This document shows positions 22,216-33,729 of a stretch of DNA of 64,000 nt, piece after piece. Each line of letters starts with the position of its first letter. Position 1 is the first letter of the stretch. A program made the translations under genes and the position numbers. The stretch comes from Bos javanicus (taxonomy: Eukaryota; Chordata; Mammalia; Artiodactyla; Bovidae): positions 59,287,614-59,351,613 of the forward strand of contig NC_083882.1 of the NCBI RefSeq assembly GCF_032452875.1, in the 5' to 3' direction. A model generated the notes under the pieces. It did not search any database. It was not told where the DNA came from and saw only the letters and a list, made by a program, of their open reading frames with translations.

Positions 22216-23330
22216 TACAGTTCTACTCACAGAATCATAGGAAATGCTGAAAAGCAAGGATTCAAAACAGAAACTGGGGCATCAAGACACTCGTGGTGGT
22301 CTTTCCAGACAGCCTCACGAGGTGAATCATTTTCAGTGAATTCCCTTAAACACCAGAGTTTAGTGAGATGGCATCGAATTTGTGACAACTTGGACACCTC
22401 TTGGCTTGAAGAGAGGAGGGCCCCTTGATAGAGAGTGCCATTAAGCTCGTGGTACTGATAGGAGGAAGTTAGATTCCCTAATCTATCTGTGCTATTACCA
22501 AAATAGATGAAAACAGAACAATGACACATGTCCCTGAAAAGTAAGACGGAGCTGACTTGTGAAGGGCTTTGTGTGTCAGCTGAGACTTTTGAAGCATATT
22601 TTAGAGGTAGAATCAACAGGGCTTCATGCTCCATTGTCTGTTGGTGGGATGATAAGGGAAGAATCAAAGAAGACAACAGAGTTTTGCCATAGATGAATTC
22701 ATGGACAATAGAAAATGTTATTGAAATAGGTGTTATGGGAGGGTGATAAGTGTATTTTGAGAAGCCTGCCAGATATGTAAGGTGAGGACGTAGAAAAATA
22801 ATTAAAAATATATATATATATATATATATCAGAGCTACCTAAGATAAATCTGGAAATTTCCAGAACAATCCCATGAAGTTTTGTTAAACATATGGTAATC
22901 TATTCATGTCTTATCTGAAAATTACTGGTTGATAACCTCTCTGATCTAGAACATCACTCAAAAAAAGGAAGGAAGTGAAAAGAGACCTCTGAATCATCAA
23001 AATGGATATCTGAGGAACTGCCTGTGCTACTGAAACATTTTGATCACAAATTTCCTCAAGGACTTCCCTCAGAGACAATTCATTTTACTTCAGAAATGAT
23101 TATAGAGATTATAAATATCTGTTTTATTAGCTTACAGAAGATTAGGAGCAACAAATTATAAGTGAATGTGAGTGTGGAACATACTGATAATGGCTTAAAA
23201 TGACAGCCTTGTATTGAAGAGAGAAAATATAAAGTTTCAAATATTGAAATGCTCTAAAGTATGTGGGTCTGGAACGCTATAACATGGAGGAAAGCATTCT
23301 TCTGCTCACAAACATTCCATAGGCCATTGC
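22216..23330. other. Unassigned stretch with (TA)n
   Basis: Contains a pure (AT)n run at 22808-22829. A minus-strand open frame (22227-22676) starts at TTG, has no recognisable domain and is best read as chance. Confidence 0.5.
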
Positions 23331-23760
23331 GTTAGTCTGGATAGGATAAGTTACACTGCAGTAACAAACACTACCAAAATCTCAGGAACTTAACACTACA
23401 AGAGATGATTCCTTACGTACGGTCTGCTCCTGATCTGAGCAGCTGTCTTAGGCTACCGATCTCTACATGGAGTCTCACTGACGTAGGCTACTGCATGTTT
23501 GTACACTTGGCTCTCTCAACACATTATCACTGAGGGCTGGGATAGGGCATAGTTATCCCTGTGGGCCTCCCTCTGGGCAGTTAAGTGTTTTTGCCCAAAA
23601 GTGACACATACACACATCTACCACTGAGTAGAACTAAATGTCTAACCCCGTCAACATGCATGGTGGAGGCAGGCAAGCATAATCCTTCCTTGTGCCAGGA
23701 GGAGAGTCAAACCGGATATGGGTGAGCACCAAAGAGCTTTCCTGTAGTCATTCCTGTACT
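23331..23760. mobile_element. Ancient LTR-like interspersed repeat
   Basis: gttagtctggataggataag, ttacactgcagtaacaaaca, ccaaaatctcaggaacttaa, gtgccaggaggagagtcaaa are phrases shared by a widespread mammalian LTR-like repeat. Family name not recalled, strand left open. Confidence 0.5.
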
Positions 23761-24007
23761 GCAACCTCGTATCATAGTTTAAGTTTACAGCAATGCTGGA
23801 GTCATCTCAGCACAGATCAATCATATTTTTCCTTAGAAAAAAAGAAAATAAGGCATTTGTTTAATTTTATTTGTAAAATGGTGCAGAAACCAAAAAGATA
23901 ACTCTGTTATCTTTTGTCTATGAAAGAACCACCTAAAGTATTTTACAAAGGATTCTACTAATGATGAAAATAAATGAAAAGGATTTTAGCATATGAACAG
24001 AAAGACC

Positions 24008-24240
24008 TCCATTACCTAGAACAGGAGTTGATGAGATTCTTCTGGAAAGGGCCAGATAAAAATTATTTTTTTATTTTATGGATCATGCAGTCTTGGTCTC
24101 AACTACCCAACTCTGCTATTGCACTGTGAAAGCAGTTATACACAGTATGTAAGGAACAGGTGTGTTCTGATAAAATGTGATTTACAGACAAAGCCAGTAG
24201 GCCAGATATGACCCATGGTCCATAGTTTACCATCTCCTGA
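24008..24240. mobile_element. Ancient hAT-type MITE, copy 1
   Basis: ttctggaaagggccagataa, ttatggatcatgcagtctt, ctcaactacccaactctgct, gtgaaagcagttataca, gtgttctgataaaatgtgat, aggccagatatgacccatgg, tccatagtttaccatctcct: a classic mammalian MITE order. Confidence 0.7.
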
Positions 24241-24659
24241 TGTAGAATATTTACTTGTGGACACCTCTGTGGGAACTTCAGGGCTCCCCAGGGTACCTTT
24301 TGAAAATTATGAAATGTGGGTCCTTTCTAAATATACTATTCTTCTCTAGTGAGATTGGACTACTTTCTGTTCCTCAAATGCTATCACATGTCTGTGTTTT
24401 TATGTTCTTTCCCCTCCTAGGAATGTCCTCTCCTCCTAAAGGTCTACTCTTTCTTTGGGGACCAGATTACAGCTTCCTCTTTGAGACTTCTCCTTGAGGA
24501 CCCTATCACCAAGGAGAACTACTTCCTCTGAATTCCAGACTGTCTAACTCAGTGTCTCATTGCCTTACTGTTCCTCACTGTGGATATATCTTTTCTTTCC
24601 TACTGGATTTTAAGTTCCTGGAAGGCAGGAGAACTGTCCTAGATTTATATGGCACTAGT

Positions 24660-24751
24660 GGAGAATCTCGGGGACGGCGCAGCCTAGTCGGCTGCTGTCT
24701 AGGGGGTCGCACAGAGTCAGACACAACTAAAGCGACTTAGCAGCAGCAGCA
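24660..24751 (+). mobile_element. 5'-truncated Bov-A/BOV-A2 SINE fragment
   Basis: gagaatctcggggacggcgc, ggctgctgtctagggggtcg, agacacaactaaagcgactt and (AGC)n tail. Only the last ~90 bases are present. Confidence 0.88.
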
Positions 24752-24956
24752 GTAGTAAAGAACCCACCTCCTAATGCAGAAAACACAAGAGATGTGGGTT
24801 TGATCCCTGGGTTGGGAAGACCCTCTGGAGAAGGAAATGGCAACCCACTCCAGTATTCTTGCCTGGAAAATCCCAGAGACAGAGGAGCCTGGTGGGCTAC
24901 AGTGTATTGAGGTGCAGAGGGTTGGGCATGACTGAAGTGACTTAGCACAGCATGCA
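24752..24956 (+). mobile_element. Bov-tA SINE joined head-to-tail
   Basis: Starts inside the head (gtaaagaacccacctcctaa) directly at the AGC tail of the preceding fragment; then gtttgatccctgggttggga, ccactccagtattcttgcct, gacagaggagcctggtgggc, gacttagcacagcatgc. Confidence 0.92.
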
Positions 24957-25029
24957 ACATAAAATAGATCCCTTTTAACTTTCTTCCCAATAAAAGCCAA
25001 GCTTCTGCAATACTGGCCACACTGACTCT

Positions 25030-26340
25030 ATTTCCTTCTCTCCTGTTTACTTATCTTTTTTATGTCATCTGCCTCCCACCTTCACCATTACACTACTGCT
25101 GCTCTTGACAACACGGCCAAGCAACTCTTTCTTGCCAATTTCCAATTGGCATTTACTTATCAGAAATTTCCCATTTGCTGTTTTCTTGTTTGAATCTTGC
25201 AGCAGCATCATACTAATGATCCTCCCCCTCTGAAATATTCTGTTCATTTTACTTCCTTGGTACCACTCTCTCCTATTCCCCAAGCCCCATTCCAGACATC
25301 TCTCTAAGCCTCCTTGCTGAGACTTTCTCCCCCTTTAAACACTGATGTTCTTTAAGGGATCCTACGCCTTTCTCTTTTTATTTGCACATTCTTTCCAGAA
25401 CAGTATTACCACACCTATGTCTTCAGTTAACCTTCACATCCTGATGACTCCTTTATCTACTTTTCTTACTCAGGCCTCCCTTCTGATTCCAGCACCTACA
25501 AATTAGCTGCATTTGAGATGCATATCTCTACTTGGATAACTTAGAAGCTTATCATGGTCTCTCTAAAGCTAAACTCTTCATCTTACCTTTCATCCTATAT
25601 ACTCTCTTCAGTGAATGATATCACCATCTTACTGATTGTCAGATCAGAAAGTGGTCAATCATCCTTGATGCTCTGCTTCTATTAAGATGCTCCTTAGATT
25701 TACATTTAATCACGTGTTTCTTTTGCATCACAGCAAGATTCTCTTCATCAGTATCCCCTAATCTAGACCTCCTGTCTGGTCATCTTAATCCATTGCACAT
25801 ATCACAAACAGAACTATGCTCTAAAATGCAAATCTAATTCCCAAACATATTTGTGGCCATCTTAGCTTCAAGAAAGGGCTTTACAGGTGGCACCAGTGGT
25901 AAAGAACAAGCCTACCAATTCAGGAGACATAAGACACATGGGTTCGAACCTTGAGTCAGGAAGATCCCCTGGAGAAGGGGATGGAAGCCCACTATAGCAT
26001 TCTTGCCTGGAAAATTCCATGGACAGAGGAGCCTAGCAGGCTGCTGTCCATGGGGGTCACAAAAAGTTGGACATGACTGAAGCAACTTAACATGCACAGA
26101 ATAATGCTTTGAGATGATTTTCACTCAATTTATCCCACATATAGTGTGCTAGGTCCTATACCATCTGGCCTCTCTGGCCACCTCACTGTTGAACTCTGCC
26201 TAATTAGTTTTCTCAAACCATGCCTGGAATCACCCCATTCCATCTTGTGCCTGGTTAATTCCTGTTTTACTGTGAGCTCTCAGCTAAAATATTACTTCCC
26301 CAAAGAAGTTTCTCTCCCTGTAATGCTAACTTAGGTGGCC
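25030..26340 (+). mobile_element. Decayed L2 LINE, RT-coding and downstream part
   Basis: Long plus-strand match to the L2 ORF2 layout: caccttcaccattacactac, tgctcttgacaacacggcca, taccactctctcctattccc, gatgttctttaagggatcct, gaatgatatcaccatcttac, caatcatccttgatgctctg, tgctctaaaatgcaaatcta, gtgctaggtcctataccatc. Order and spacing fit the C-terminal half of the L2 polyprotein; no frame survives. Split by a Bov-tA at 25876. Confidence 0.7.
25876..26092 (+). mobile_element. Bov-tA SINE
   Basis: gggctttacaggtggcacca head, cacatgggttcgaaccttga B-box, agcattcttgcctggaaaat, gacagaggagcctagcaggc, gactgaagcaacttaacatg. Inserted in the old L2. Confidence 0.93.
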
Positions 26341-26344
26341 ATTA

Positions 26345-26688
26345 TTAAGGCTATCCACAGATGTTCTCATTTTTCTCCTTTTGGGCACACGGTTGGATTG
26401 CATGTTCCCTCAACCTTGAAGTTTGTTGTGATCATGTGGCTTGCTCTGGCCAACAAAACGTAAGCAGAAACAGTGTGTGCCACACCCAGGTAGAGACTTT
26501 TAAGAGCCAGTGTGTAATTCACAATACCCACCTCTCTCTCTCAAGGCAACTGCCTGACTCTAGTTCGTCTGGGTCCCTGATTGAGAAGACTTGGAGCACA
26601 GCTCCAGCCATCTAGCAGCAATAGGAAGTGTACTCATTCGGTTAATCTTATAAGCCACTAAGATGTGGGGGTTGTTTGATGCCTTGAC
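26345..26688 (+). mobile_element. Solo LTR, MaLR-like, inside L2
   Basis: gtgatcatgtggcttgctct, ggccaacaaaacgtaagcag in the body and aagccactaagatgtggggg at the 3' end follow the MLT1-type LTR plan. L2 sequence occurs on both sides. No internal coding part. Confidence 0.55.
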
Positions 26689-26689
26689 T

Positions 26690-26868
26690 TAATCTAGCCT
26701 CTGTTTATTAATATAATGCTCTCTAGCACTCCATACTTCCCCTTCACTGTACCTACATATTCCTAAACAACTGTGTGTTCTATGAGGATAGAGGTTATGC
26801 CTGTTATTCATCTTTTTGTTTCCAGTACCTAGCAAATATTTGGCACTGAATAACTTGAATAATAATAG
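26690..26868 (+). mobile_element. L2 LINE 3' end, continuation
   Basis: gtgtgttctatgaggataga, ggttatgcctgttattcatc, tttccagtacctagcaaata, ttggcactgaataacttgaa: L2 3' terminus, in line with the upstream L2 once the LTR is removed. Confidence 0.65.
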
Positions 26869-27100
26869 CAGACACTTCTGTAACGCACTTTACACATATT
26901 CATTCCCTTATTCTGTGCAACAATCCCAGAAGGGAGGTTCTATTATTATCCCTATTTTGTAGATGAGAAAGTAGAATCACGGGGAGATTAAGAACTTGCT
27001 AAAGGTTGCACAACTAGGAAATATCAGAGCTGAGACTGGAAACCAGGCAGATCCAAATCCAGAGTGAGTACTCTTAACCACTATGCCACACTTCCTTTCT
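26869..27100 (-). mobile_element. MIR SINE
   Basis: Well-preserved reversed MIR: tattattatccctattttgt, agatgagaaagtagaatcac, ctaaaggttgcacaactagg, tcagagctgagactggaaac, ctcttaaccactatgccaca. Confidence 0.85.
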
Positions 27101-27184
27101 CAGTAAATGTTTATGGGCTGGATGAAGCTAAATGAATAGGTAGGTTGGTGCTTGAGCAACTTGTGTTTCTGTACATGGAAAACC

Positions 27185-27350
27185 TTTCTCTCCCTTTCTC
27201 CTGTTCTCTGTCTCACCAGCATTACACATCCTATAAAAGTCAGCTCAGGTATCAACTTGTCCAGGAAGCTTCCTTGATCTTCCCAGTGTTAGATACCCTT
27301 CTGTTGGCCTGCATTAATCTACCATGCCTACCTCCAATATTAAACTCAAT
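27185..27350 (+). mobile_element. L2 LINE fragment
   Basis: tcctataaaagtcagctcag, gtatcaacttgtccaggaag, cttccttgatcttcccagt: the L2 'cagctcaagtgtcacctcctccaggaag' region. Confidence 0.55.
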
Positions 27351-28630
27351 TTAGTAAAGAGTTCAGAAATAGGATGAGTTCATATAATGGAGAAAATAGT
27401 CATTTTCACTTTAAGATTGGCAGAAACCATCAGGAATCAGTTAATGAGAGAAGCACAGAGACCGACCTCACTGTAGGTCAGCCCTGTTTCTTAAGATGTG
27501 CAGGAGTACATTAGTGCCATTTCCAGTGTAGGCAGGAAAACCTCAGAGGCTGACCGTCTCCAGAAACTAGGTAATTTTGTGCTCCAGAGCTAGTCCCAAC
27601 CTCAGTCTTTCCATCTGACTAAGGTGCTGTGGCTCTCTCTGTACATTCACAAGGCGCCTGATTGTCTACATATTTGCAGCAACTCCAGAACCTCATTCAC
27701 CATCAGCTATTTGCAAATTGTTACCCCTCTATTTGGCCACAGGTTTAGTTTATCCTTCTAGGAGCTGGTGTGGGGAACCATGCCGTTGGAGAGGGGTAAA
27801 ACACAAGCATTTGGGCTCCGTGGTTTGGATACTGACAAAGCTGAGGTTTATGGCTCAGCAAAACATGTGAAGCTTTAGGTCTGTTGGGGAGGAGAAGGTG
27901 CAGAAAACTACCACAGTAGATGTACTTTCTGCCCTCAGGACATTTTTAAAACCTTAAGTCCTTTTTGGGGAAAGCATCTGTGAATTTCTTCCCTGGTGGC
28001 CTGGCCTGAAATTTCCTTTTCCCAGACTCTGGCAGGCTGCCTTTAAGGATTCCCCTTGATAGCTCTTCTAAGTGATCATCAGGCCGTGGTTCTACTTCCT
28101 GCAGAGGACGTTGGATGGAGAAGGCACGGGGGGAAGTGAATTACGGCTGGACGCACTTGAGGAACTGTAGTTCCTCCCCTGGTCATGGGGGACTCATGCC
28201 GGGGATGGGGGCGTCATAGGGTGGCAGAGATGAGAGGGCCCAGGTAGTGGCAACGTAGAGATTTGAGAAAAGGATTTTGGTGTTTCAGAAACATTTTTGT
28301 TCTCAGTCTAAACAAAGATCAAGCTGCATAACACCTCCGTAGGCAACTCCTACTCTGCTGACTCAGGAAGAGCTCCACTCCCGGGCTCCTGACTGGCCCC
28401 CCCATTCCCCGCCCCCTCTCCCCTGGCTGTGTCTAATCCTCCACGATCCAGCCTCTGCGGTCTAACCTTTTCTCCACAGCTTACCTTCCATTAGGGCTGT
28501 GCCCCGTTGTCCAGAAGTTCTCCTCCATGGTCTTCTTGCGTCAGTCACCTACATAGATCACAAGAGGTCTGTAGCTATCTTGTTTCTCCCCCGCCCATTT
28601 GCCATCTGGATTTGGCTTCACCCACTCAGG
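27351..28630. other. Repeat-poor GC-richer stretch
   Basis: Locally GC-rich (28050-28460) unique DNA with no repeat and no convincing exon. Contains tgctgactcag at 28357-28367, an AP-1/Maf-type motif next to an ETS-like aggaag, and aacaaag (TCF/SOX-like) at ~28310. It could be regulatory, but nothing in the sequence proves that. Confidence 0.35.
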
Positions 28631-28930
28631 TACTGGGTGTCTTCTCTGAACCAGATGCTTTATTAGGCAACAGGAACACAATGGTAAAAAGAGAGACTAG
28701 GATTGTATGTTCCAATGCGGGGGGTGGCAGTGCAGGGAGAGACAATAAGCAAGTAAATTAATTTTCTGGATGCAATATGTACTATGAAGGAAATAAAAGG
28801 GTAATATGATACAGAACCACAGGGAGTGTTTCAGTAGCCAGGCCAGAAAGGGTTCTCTGAAGGGATGATGGTTGAGCTGTGACTTGAAGGAGAAGAAGCC
28901 AACCATGTGAATTTCTCTTCCAAAATATGG
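28631..28930 (-). mobile_element. L2 LINE 3' region
   Basis: Reversed L2: aacacaatggtaaaaagaga, ggagagacaataagcaagta, gtactatgaaggaaataaaa, gccagaaagggttctctgaa, gctgtgacttgaaggagaag. Confidence 0.65.
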
Positions 28931-29159
28931 ATACTTGTTTGTTGTCCTGCACCATTCTGAATAAAACAAGATCTAGGAGGTGGCTGCTTTACTATTGGAT
29001 GACATAGGTTGCAGGCTGTGCATGAACCACCCCTTAAATGCTTGCACTTAAAAATCTCTGCATAAAACTTAAATGACATTTCAGCCATTTCATTTCAGTG
29101 CAGCTAACATCCCCATGTATCTTAACATTGTTACACCCAAAATGACTAGTTTCCAGTGC

Positions 29160-29262
29160 TTCCTCTGTTCTTGTGAGATTTTGGACAAGCCCTTAGCCTT
29201 TCTTCATCTTAATTCCTTAGTCTGTAAAATAAAATTCCCAGTTTTGTTAGAACTTTTTTCCA
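29160..29262 (+). mobile_element. Possible diverged MIR
   Basis: ttttggacaagcccttagcc, ttcttcatcttaattcctta, gtctgtaaaataaaattccc resemble the MIR core. Weak. Confidence 0.4.
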
Positions 29263-30084
29263 GTCACAAATTCTATAGTTGAGATCATTCCTTCATGGGC
29301 TGACGGTAACTCATGGGAAAGAGCACCAGGGAATCAGGATAAAAACACAATGCGGGAGAATGAAGAGGCAGAGCTGAGGCTGGTGCAGGGCAGCCCCCAG
29401 GAAACAACCTGCTTCCCCAGAGCGGCCACAAGCGCGACCAATCTCGGGCAGTCAAGCCTATCGGGCCCATAATTTAGCTGGTTTATCAAATAAGTTTGAT
29501 ATAATTTTGTCTCAGCCTAGTGCATGTCATCTTAAGAGGCCAAGGGGTTGTTCATAAATCTGTGAAGAAACTCTATTTCTATGCAAAATGGTTATTATTT
29601 GATGACATATGCAGGCATAAATTGCCAGGACATTCAGTGTAAGTCTCCCAGAGGGTGAGAGAAGATTGTTATGGACCTTTCCAAGTAACCCCTTGAGTCC
29701 CAAAGTCAGCAAAGGGAGCTTCCTGATAGGGACATCCACACTGGCCACAGTTCTAGCTGACAATTTACATACGGTCCCAGGGCTCTGTCTCACATATCCA
29801 GCTGTGTGTATGTATCTTAACGTCTTTTGATCAATGAGCATTTCCTGGTTGAATGAAAGATTGGATCCCAACTGGCATTCAAAAGGTAGAGCTCTATTTT
29901 GTATGGCAGAGGCAAGGCCAGTCTTGTGGAATAAACAGAAAATCAGGTTGAGAATTGATTTTAATTTCTGCCACTTTATAAACATGATGCAACATTTTTA
30001 AAAGCTCCAGGACCTTTTAGAAGGTTTTAATAGAATGATATAGTAAACATTATTTTCCAAATTTACTCAGTTCATGGATTTAGT
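29263..30084. other. Unassigned stretch with longest non-transposon frame
   Basis: Holds an ATG-started minus-strand open frame of 152 codons (29527-29985). The predicted product has no signal peptide, recognisable motif, repeats or low complexity, and I recognise no family. One or two frames of this length are expected in 64 kb by chance, so I do not call it a gene. Confidence 0.4.
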
Positions 30085-30100
30085 AATTTATCTAGTCATA

Positions 30101-30203
30101 GATGTGTGTGTACACACACATGTGTGTGTTTATGAGTATGTGTGTGTTTATGAGTATGTGTGTGTTTATGAGTATGTGTGTGTTTATGAGTATGTGTGTG
30201 TAG
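30101..30203 (+). repeat. 18-bp minisatellite (4.5 units) with GT/CA flank
   Basis: Unit tgtgtgtttatgagtatg repeats exactly at 30123, 30141, 30159 and 30177, ending in a partial unit at 30195-30201. Preceded by a gtgtgtgtacacacacatgt patch. Confidence 0.97.
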
Positions 30204-30779
30204 AGAGAGATCTCACATTTCTAGTGCCATGCAGCACATCATTTGGACAATAATATTTAGATATTATTTATTTGGGTCAGTTTCTGATACCTGGCTTCTA
30301 CCTCTGAGTCACCAGTGTTTAATATAATAAATAGACTCAATTTGTCTCACTACTGATTGAACTTAACTCACCAAATTCCTGAATTAAAAACTGATCTCTT
30401 CAGGTGGGAACCGAGGGGTTCTGTTGATTTTTAACTTTTTGGTTTTTAGATTTAAAACTTAAATCTGTGCAATAAGAACATGTGTTAAAGTTGGCTTGTC
30501 CCAGGATTCCCCAGTTATTTGACTAAAAAGCATCTCTTTTTTTTCTTCACTTAACATCTTTTAATACTTCACGAAAGATACTTTGGGTAACGTTGTGTAT
30601 AGAATTGTACCTTGAGAAATGTTGATTTGAATTAATCACATTCCCTGGGAAACCTTTATTCTGTGTATTAATTTTTTTCTCTGTTCTTGATATCCCCCCA
30701 CTACATTTGGGGGCAGAGTTAGAATATATTGCTTGGAAAGTGTCTAACATATTATGTATGCTTAGTAAATATTGGACAA
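30204..30779. other. Unassigned stretch
   Basis: AT-rich sequence, no gene or repeat recognised. Confidence 0.45.
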
Positions 30780-31352
30780 GTTCAATTCAGTTCAATAGCT
30801 CAGTCACGTCCGACTCTTTGCAACTCCATGGATTTCAGCGCACCAGGCCTCCCTGTATATCACCAACTCCTGGAGCTTACTCAAACTCATGTCCATTATG
30901 TTGGTGATGCCATCCAACCATCTCATTCTCTGTCATCCCCTTCTCCTGCTGTCCTCAATCTTTCCCAGCATCAGGGCCTTTACCAACGAGTCAGCTCTTT
31001 GCATGAGGTGGCCAAAGTATTGGAGTTTCAGCTTCAGCATCAGTCCTTTCAATGAATATTCAGGACTGATTTTCTTTAGAATTGACAGATTGGATCTTCT
31101 TGCAGTCCAAGGGACTCTCAAGAGTCTTCTCCAACACTACAGTTCAAAAGCATCAATTCTTTTGTACTCAGCTTTCTTTATGGTACAAGTCTCACATCCA
31201 TACATGACTACTGGAAAGTCATAGCCTTGACTAGATGGACCTTTGTTGGCAAAGTAATGTCTCTGCTTTTTAATATGCTGTCTAGGTTGGTCATAGCTTT
31301 TCTTCCAAGGAGCAAGCATCTTTTAATTTCATGGCTGTAGTCACCATCTGCA
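30780..31352 (-). mobile_element. BovB LINE, 5'-truncated 573 bp
   Basis: Reversed BovB 3' portion from the CTGAACTGAA-type end to the coding region downstream of the RT active site (caccatctgc). Minus-strand frames carry decayed ORF2 C-terminal pieces (VPWTARRSN, LMLKLKLQYFGHLMQRADS). 5'-truncated, immobile. Confidence 0.95.
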
Positions 31353-32915
31353 AAATAAAAATAATAGTATAGTTATCAGTTAGTGATGTTTTCATTTACT
31401 TGTTAGTGTGTAAAATATTCTTCCATAATATAAAAAGATATAAAAAGAATTTTGAGTGTACAATCAGTGTTCAAAAAGCATCCAGTACTTTTGATGTGGT
31501 TAAGAACAATCCACGCCTTGGGTTGGTCACAGATTTTAGGAAAGATAGTCAAAGTGTCTGTTGTCTAAACAAGATATTTTCCAGTCACAGTGATGGGTTC
31601 TTTGGACAACGGAGGGAAATGGTTTTTTATTTATTTATTTTGAAATAAAATTTTCAGTAATATACATTCCTTGAAGATACATGATATAGGCTGAACTTTT
31701 GTTTAAAAACTCCAATGTTTATTTAACCTATTAGTACCTTGTCAGATAGCAACTTTTTAGAAACTTTTAAAAATAGTCTAGGAAATAGATAGCTGTGTTA
31801 TAACTATACAATTGATTAATGCATAGTAATTAAAATGAAAATATTAGATCTATATAAATCAATAAAGATAAATATAAAAAGATTTTTATCATGTCACGCT
31901 GCAGAATGGTACAAATGGTAGCATTTATTGAAATTGAAGAAAGGCCTTGCAGGAAACAATACCACTTAGTGTTCTTGAGACATAGTAGCCATTTCTATTA
32001 GTGATTTTAAAAGCATGTACTCCGTTCCAAGTAAGCATGCATGAATTTGCATACTGGCTCTACTACTATTGGTTGTAGGATCGTGGAAATTATTTAATCT
32101 CTCTGTGCTTCCGATTTTATCTGTAAAGTGAAGATAATAATGCTACCTACCTTTTGGTTATTATGGAGGTAAAATGAGTGAACACTTGCAGAGCACCTGT
32201 AAGAACGCCTTAAGTGCTGAGTTTGCTCTCATTGCTATTATTATTAGAGAAAGTATTATAATGCACAGTTGATACACAAAATTCATGAAGTGGGATGCAT
32301 CTAGAGAGGAATGGAGAGGAATGGACAAGGGATTTCAATTTTATCTGTATTATTTTTACTTTCTAAAAGAAAAAAAGTCTGTATCCTCTATTAAAACATA
32401 ACAGGGTTTGCTAATTTTGAGTGTCAGGCTCATGAACACATTCTAATTTTTGAATTAAACATTTTTGTACAAAATTCAAAAGCAACAAAAGAAAACAAAT
32501 AAAAATAAGATAAAATCTCCATGCACACTCTCTTATTAGATAAATGAAGGGTCATTATTACTGGTGATGCCATTAGTAACAATTTTCAAGGAAGAAACAT
32601 TCCATAGTGTTAAAAAAATCTTGGAATCATAGAAATTTCTACATTTATGCCATGAGTACTTTTTTTCTACTTTAGCTTTCATTCCCTTTCTGTTGATAAC
32701 TGCATATGTTAGAGATTGCTCGTTGTCTCCCAGAAATTGTCTTCTTACATAGTAACAGAAACTTTATTTAGACATAAGGCCATTAGTAAAAACTGCATTT
32801 CCTGACATATGATCAGTTCTAGTGAACTGAATATGAGTGAAATTTAATGTGTGATTTTTTTCATTCTTCCCTTTAAGAGAATAAACACATCCTTCCCTTC
32901 AATTTTTACCCCTTC
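31353..32915. other. Unassigned AT-rich stretch
   Basis: About 1.6 kb. A diverged MIR-like segment (ctgtaaagtgaagataataa, ggttattatggaggtaaaat at ~32120-32180, plus strand) is the only hint of a repeat. No gene. Confidence 0.45.
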
Positions 32916-32920
32916 CTACT

Positions 32921-33147
32921 GAGTTGACTGATTGGAAAAGACTTTGATGCTGGGAGGGATTGGGGGCAGGAGGAAAAGAGGACGACAGAGGATGAGATGG
33001 CTGGATGGCATCACTGACTCGGATGTTAAGTCTGAGTGAACTCCGGGAGTTGGTGATGGACAGGGAGGCCTGGCATGCTGCAATTCATGGAGTTGCAAAG
33101 AGTATGACATGACTGAGCGACTGGACTGGACAGAACTGAACTGAGGG
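32921..33147 (+). mobile_element. BovB LINE 3' fragment, 227 bp
   Basis: ttggaaaagactttgatgct, ggatgagatggctggatggc, ctgagtgaactccgggagtt, gagcgactggactggacaga, ending in CTGAACTGA. Confidence 0.94.
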
Positions 33148-33237
33148 AATATGACCATGAAGGATGGAGTTGGAGCAACCACGGTAAGCCAAGAGATGGA
33201 GTCTATGAATTAATATTAACCTATGTCAAAGCAGTTA

Positions 33238-33729
33238 CTAAAAAGCAGAGACATTACTTTGTCAACAAAGGTCTGTCTAGTCAAAGTTATGGTTTTTTCA
33301 GTAGTCATGTATGGATGTGAGATTTGGACTGTAAAGAAAGCTGAGCACTGAAGAATTGATGCTTTTGAACTGTGGTGTTGGAGAAGACTCTTGACAGTCC
33401 CTTGGCCTTCAAGGAGATCAAACCAGTCAATTCTAAAGGAAATCAGTCCTGAATATTCATTGGGAAGACTGATGCTGAAGCTGAAGCTCCAGTACTTTGG
33501 CCATCTGATGTGAAGAACTGACTCTCTGGAAGAGACTCTGATGCTGGGAAAGACTGAAGGCAGGAGGAGAAGGGGATGACAGGATAAGATGGTTGGATGG
33601 CATCACCCACTCGATGGACATGAGTTTGAGCAAACTCCAGGAGTTGGTAATGGACAGGAAAGCCTGGCATGCTGCAATCCATGGGGTCATGAAGAGTCAG
33701 ACACAACTGAGTGACTGGACTGAACTGAT
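33238..33729 (+). mobile_element. BovB LINE 3' fragment, 492 bp
   Basis: Starts aaaaagcagagacattactt, then gtcatgtatggatgtgagat, aattgatgcttttgaactgt, ggttggatggcatcacccac, gagtgactggactgaactga. Same strand as the fragment 90 bases upstream but covers the overlapping 3' end, so it is a separate insertion. Confidence 0.95.

Noticed and set aside
22227..22676. 149-codon minus-strand frame
   Set aside because: Opens with TTG rather than ATG; no recognisable family.
29527..29985. 152-codon ATG-started frame on the minus strand in repeat-free DNA
   Set aside because: No domain, signal or composition hint. A frame of this length is expected once or more in 64 kb by chance, and there is no splice or promoter context.
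30123..30203. CRISPR-like array
   Set aside because: Repeats are directly adjacent with no spacers; simple minisatellite in a vertebrate genome.
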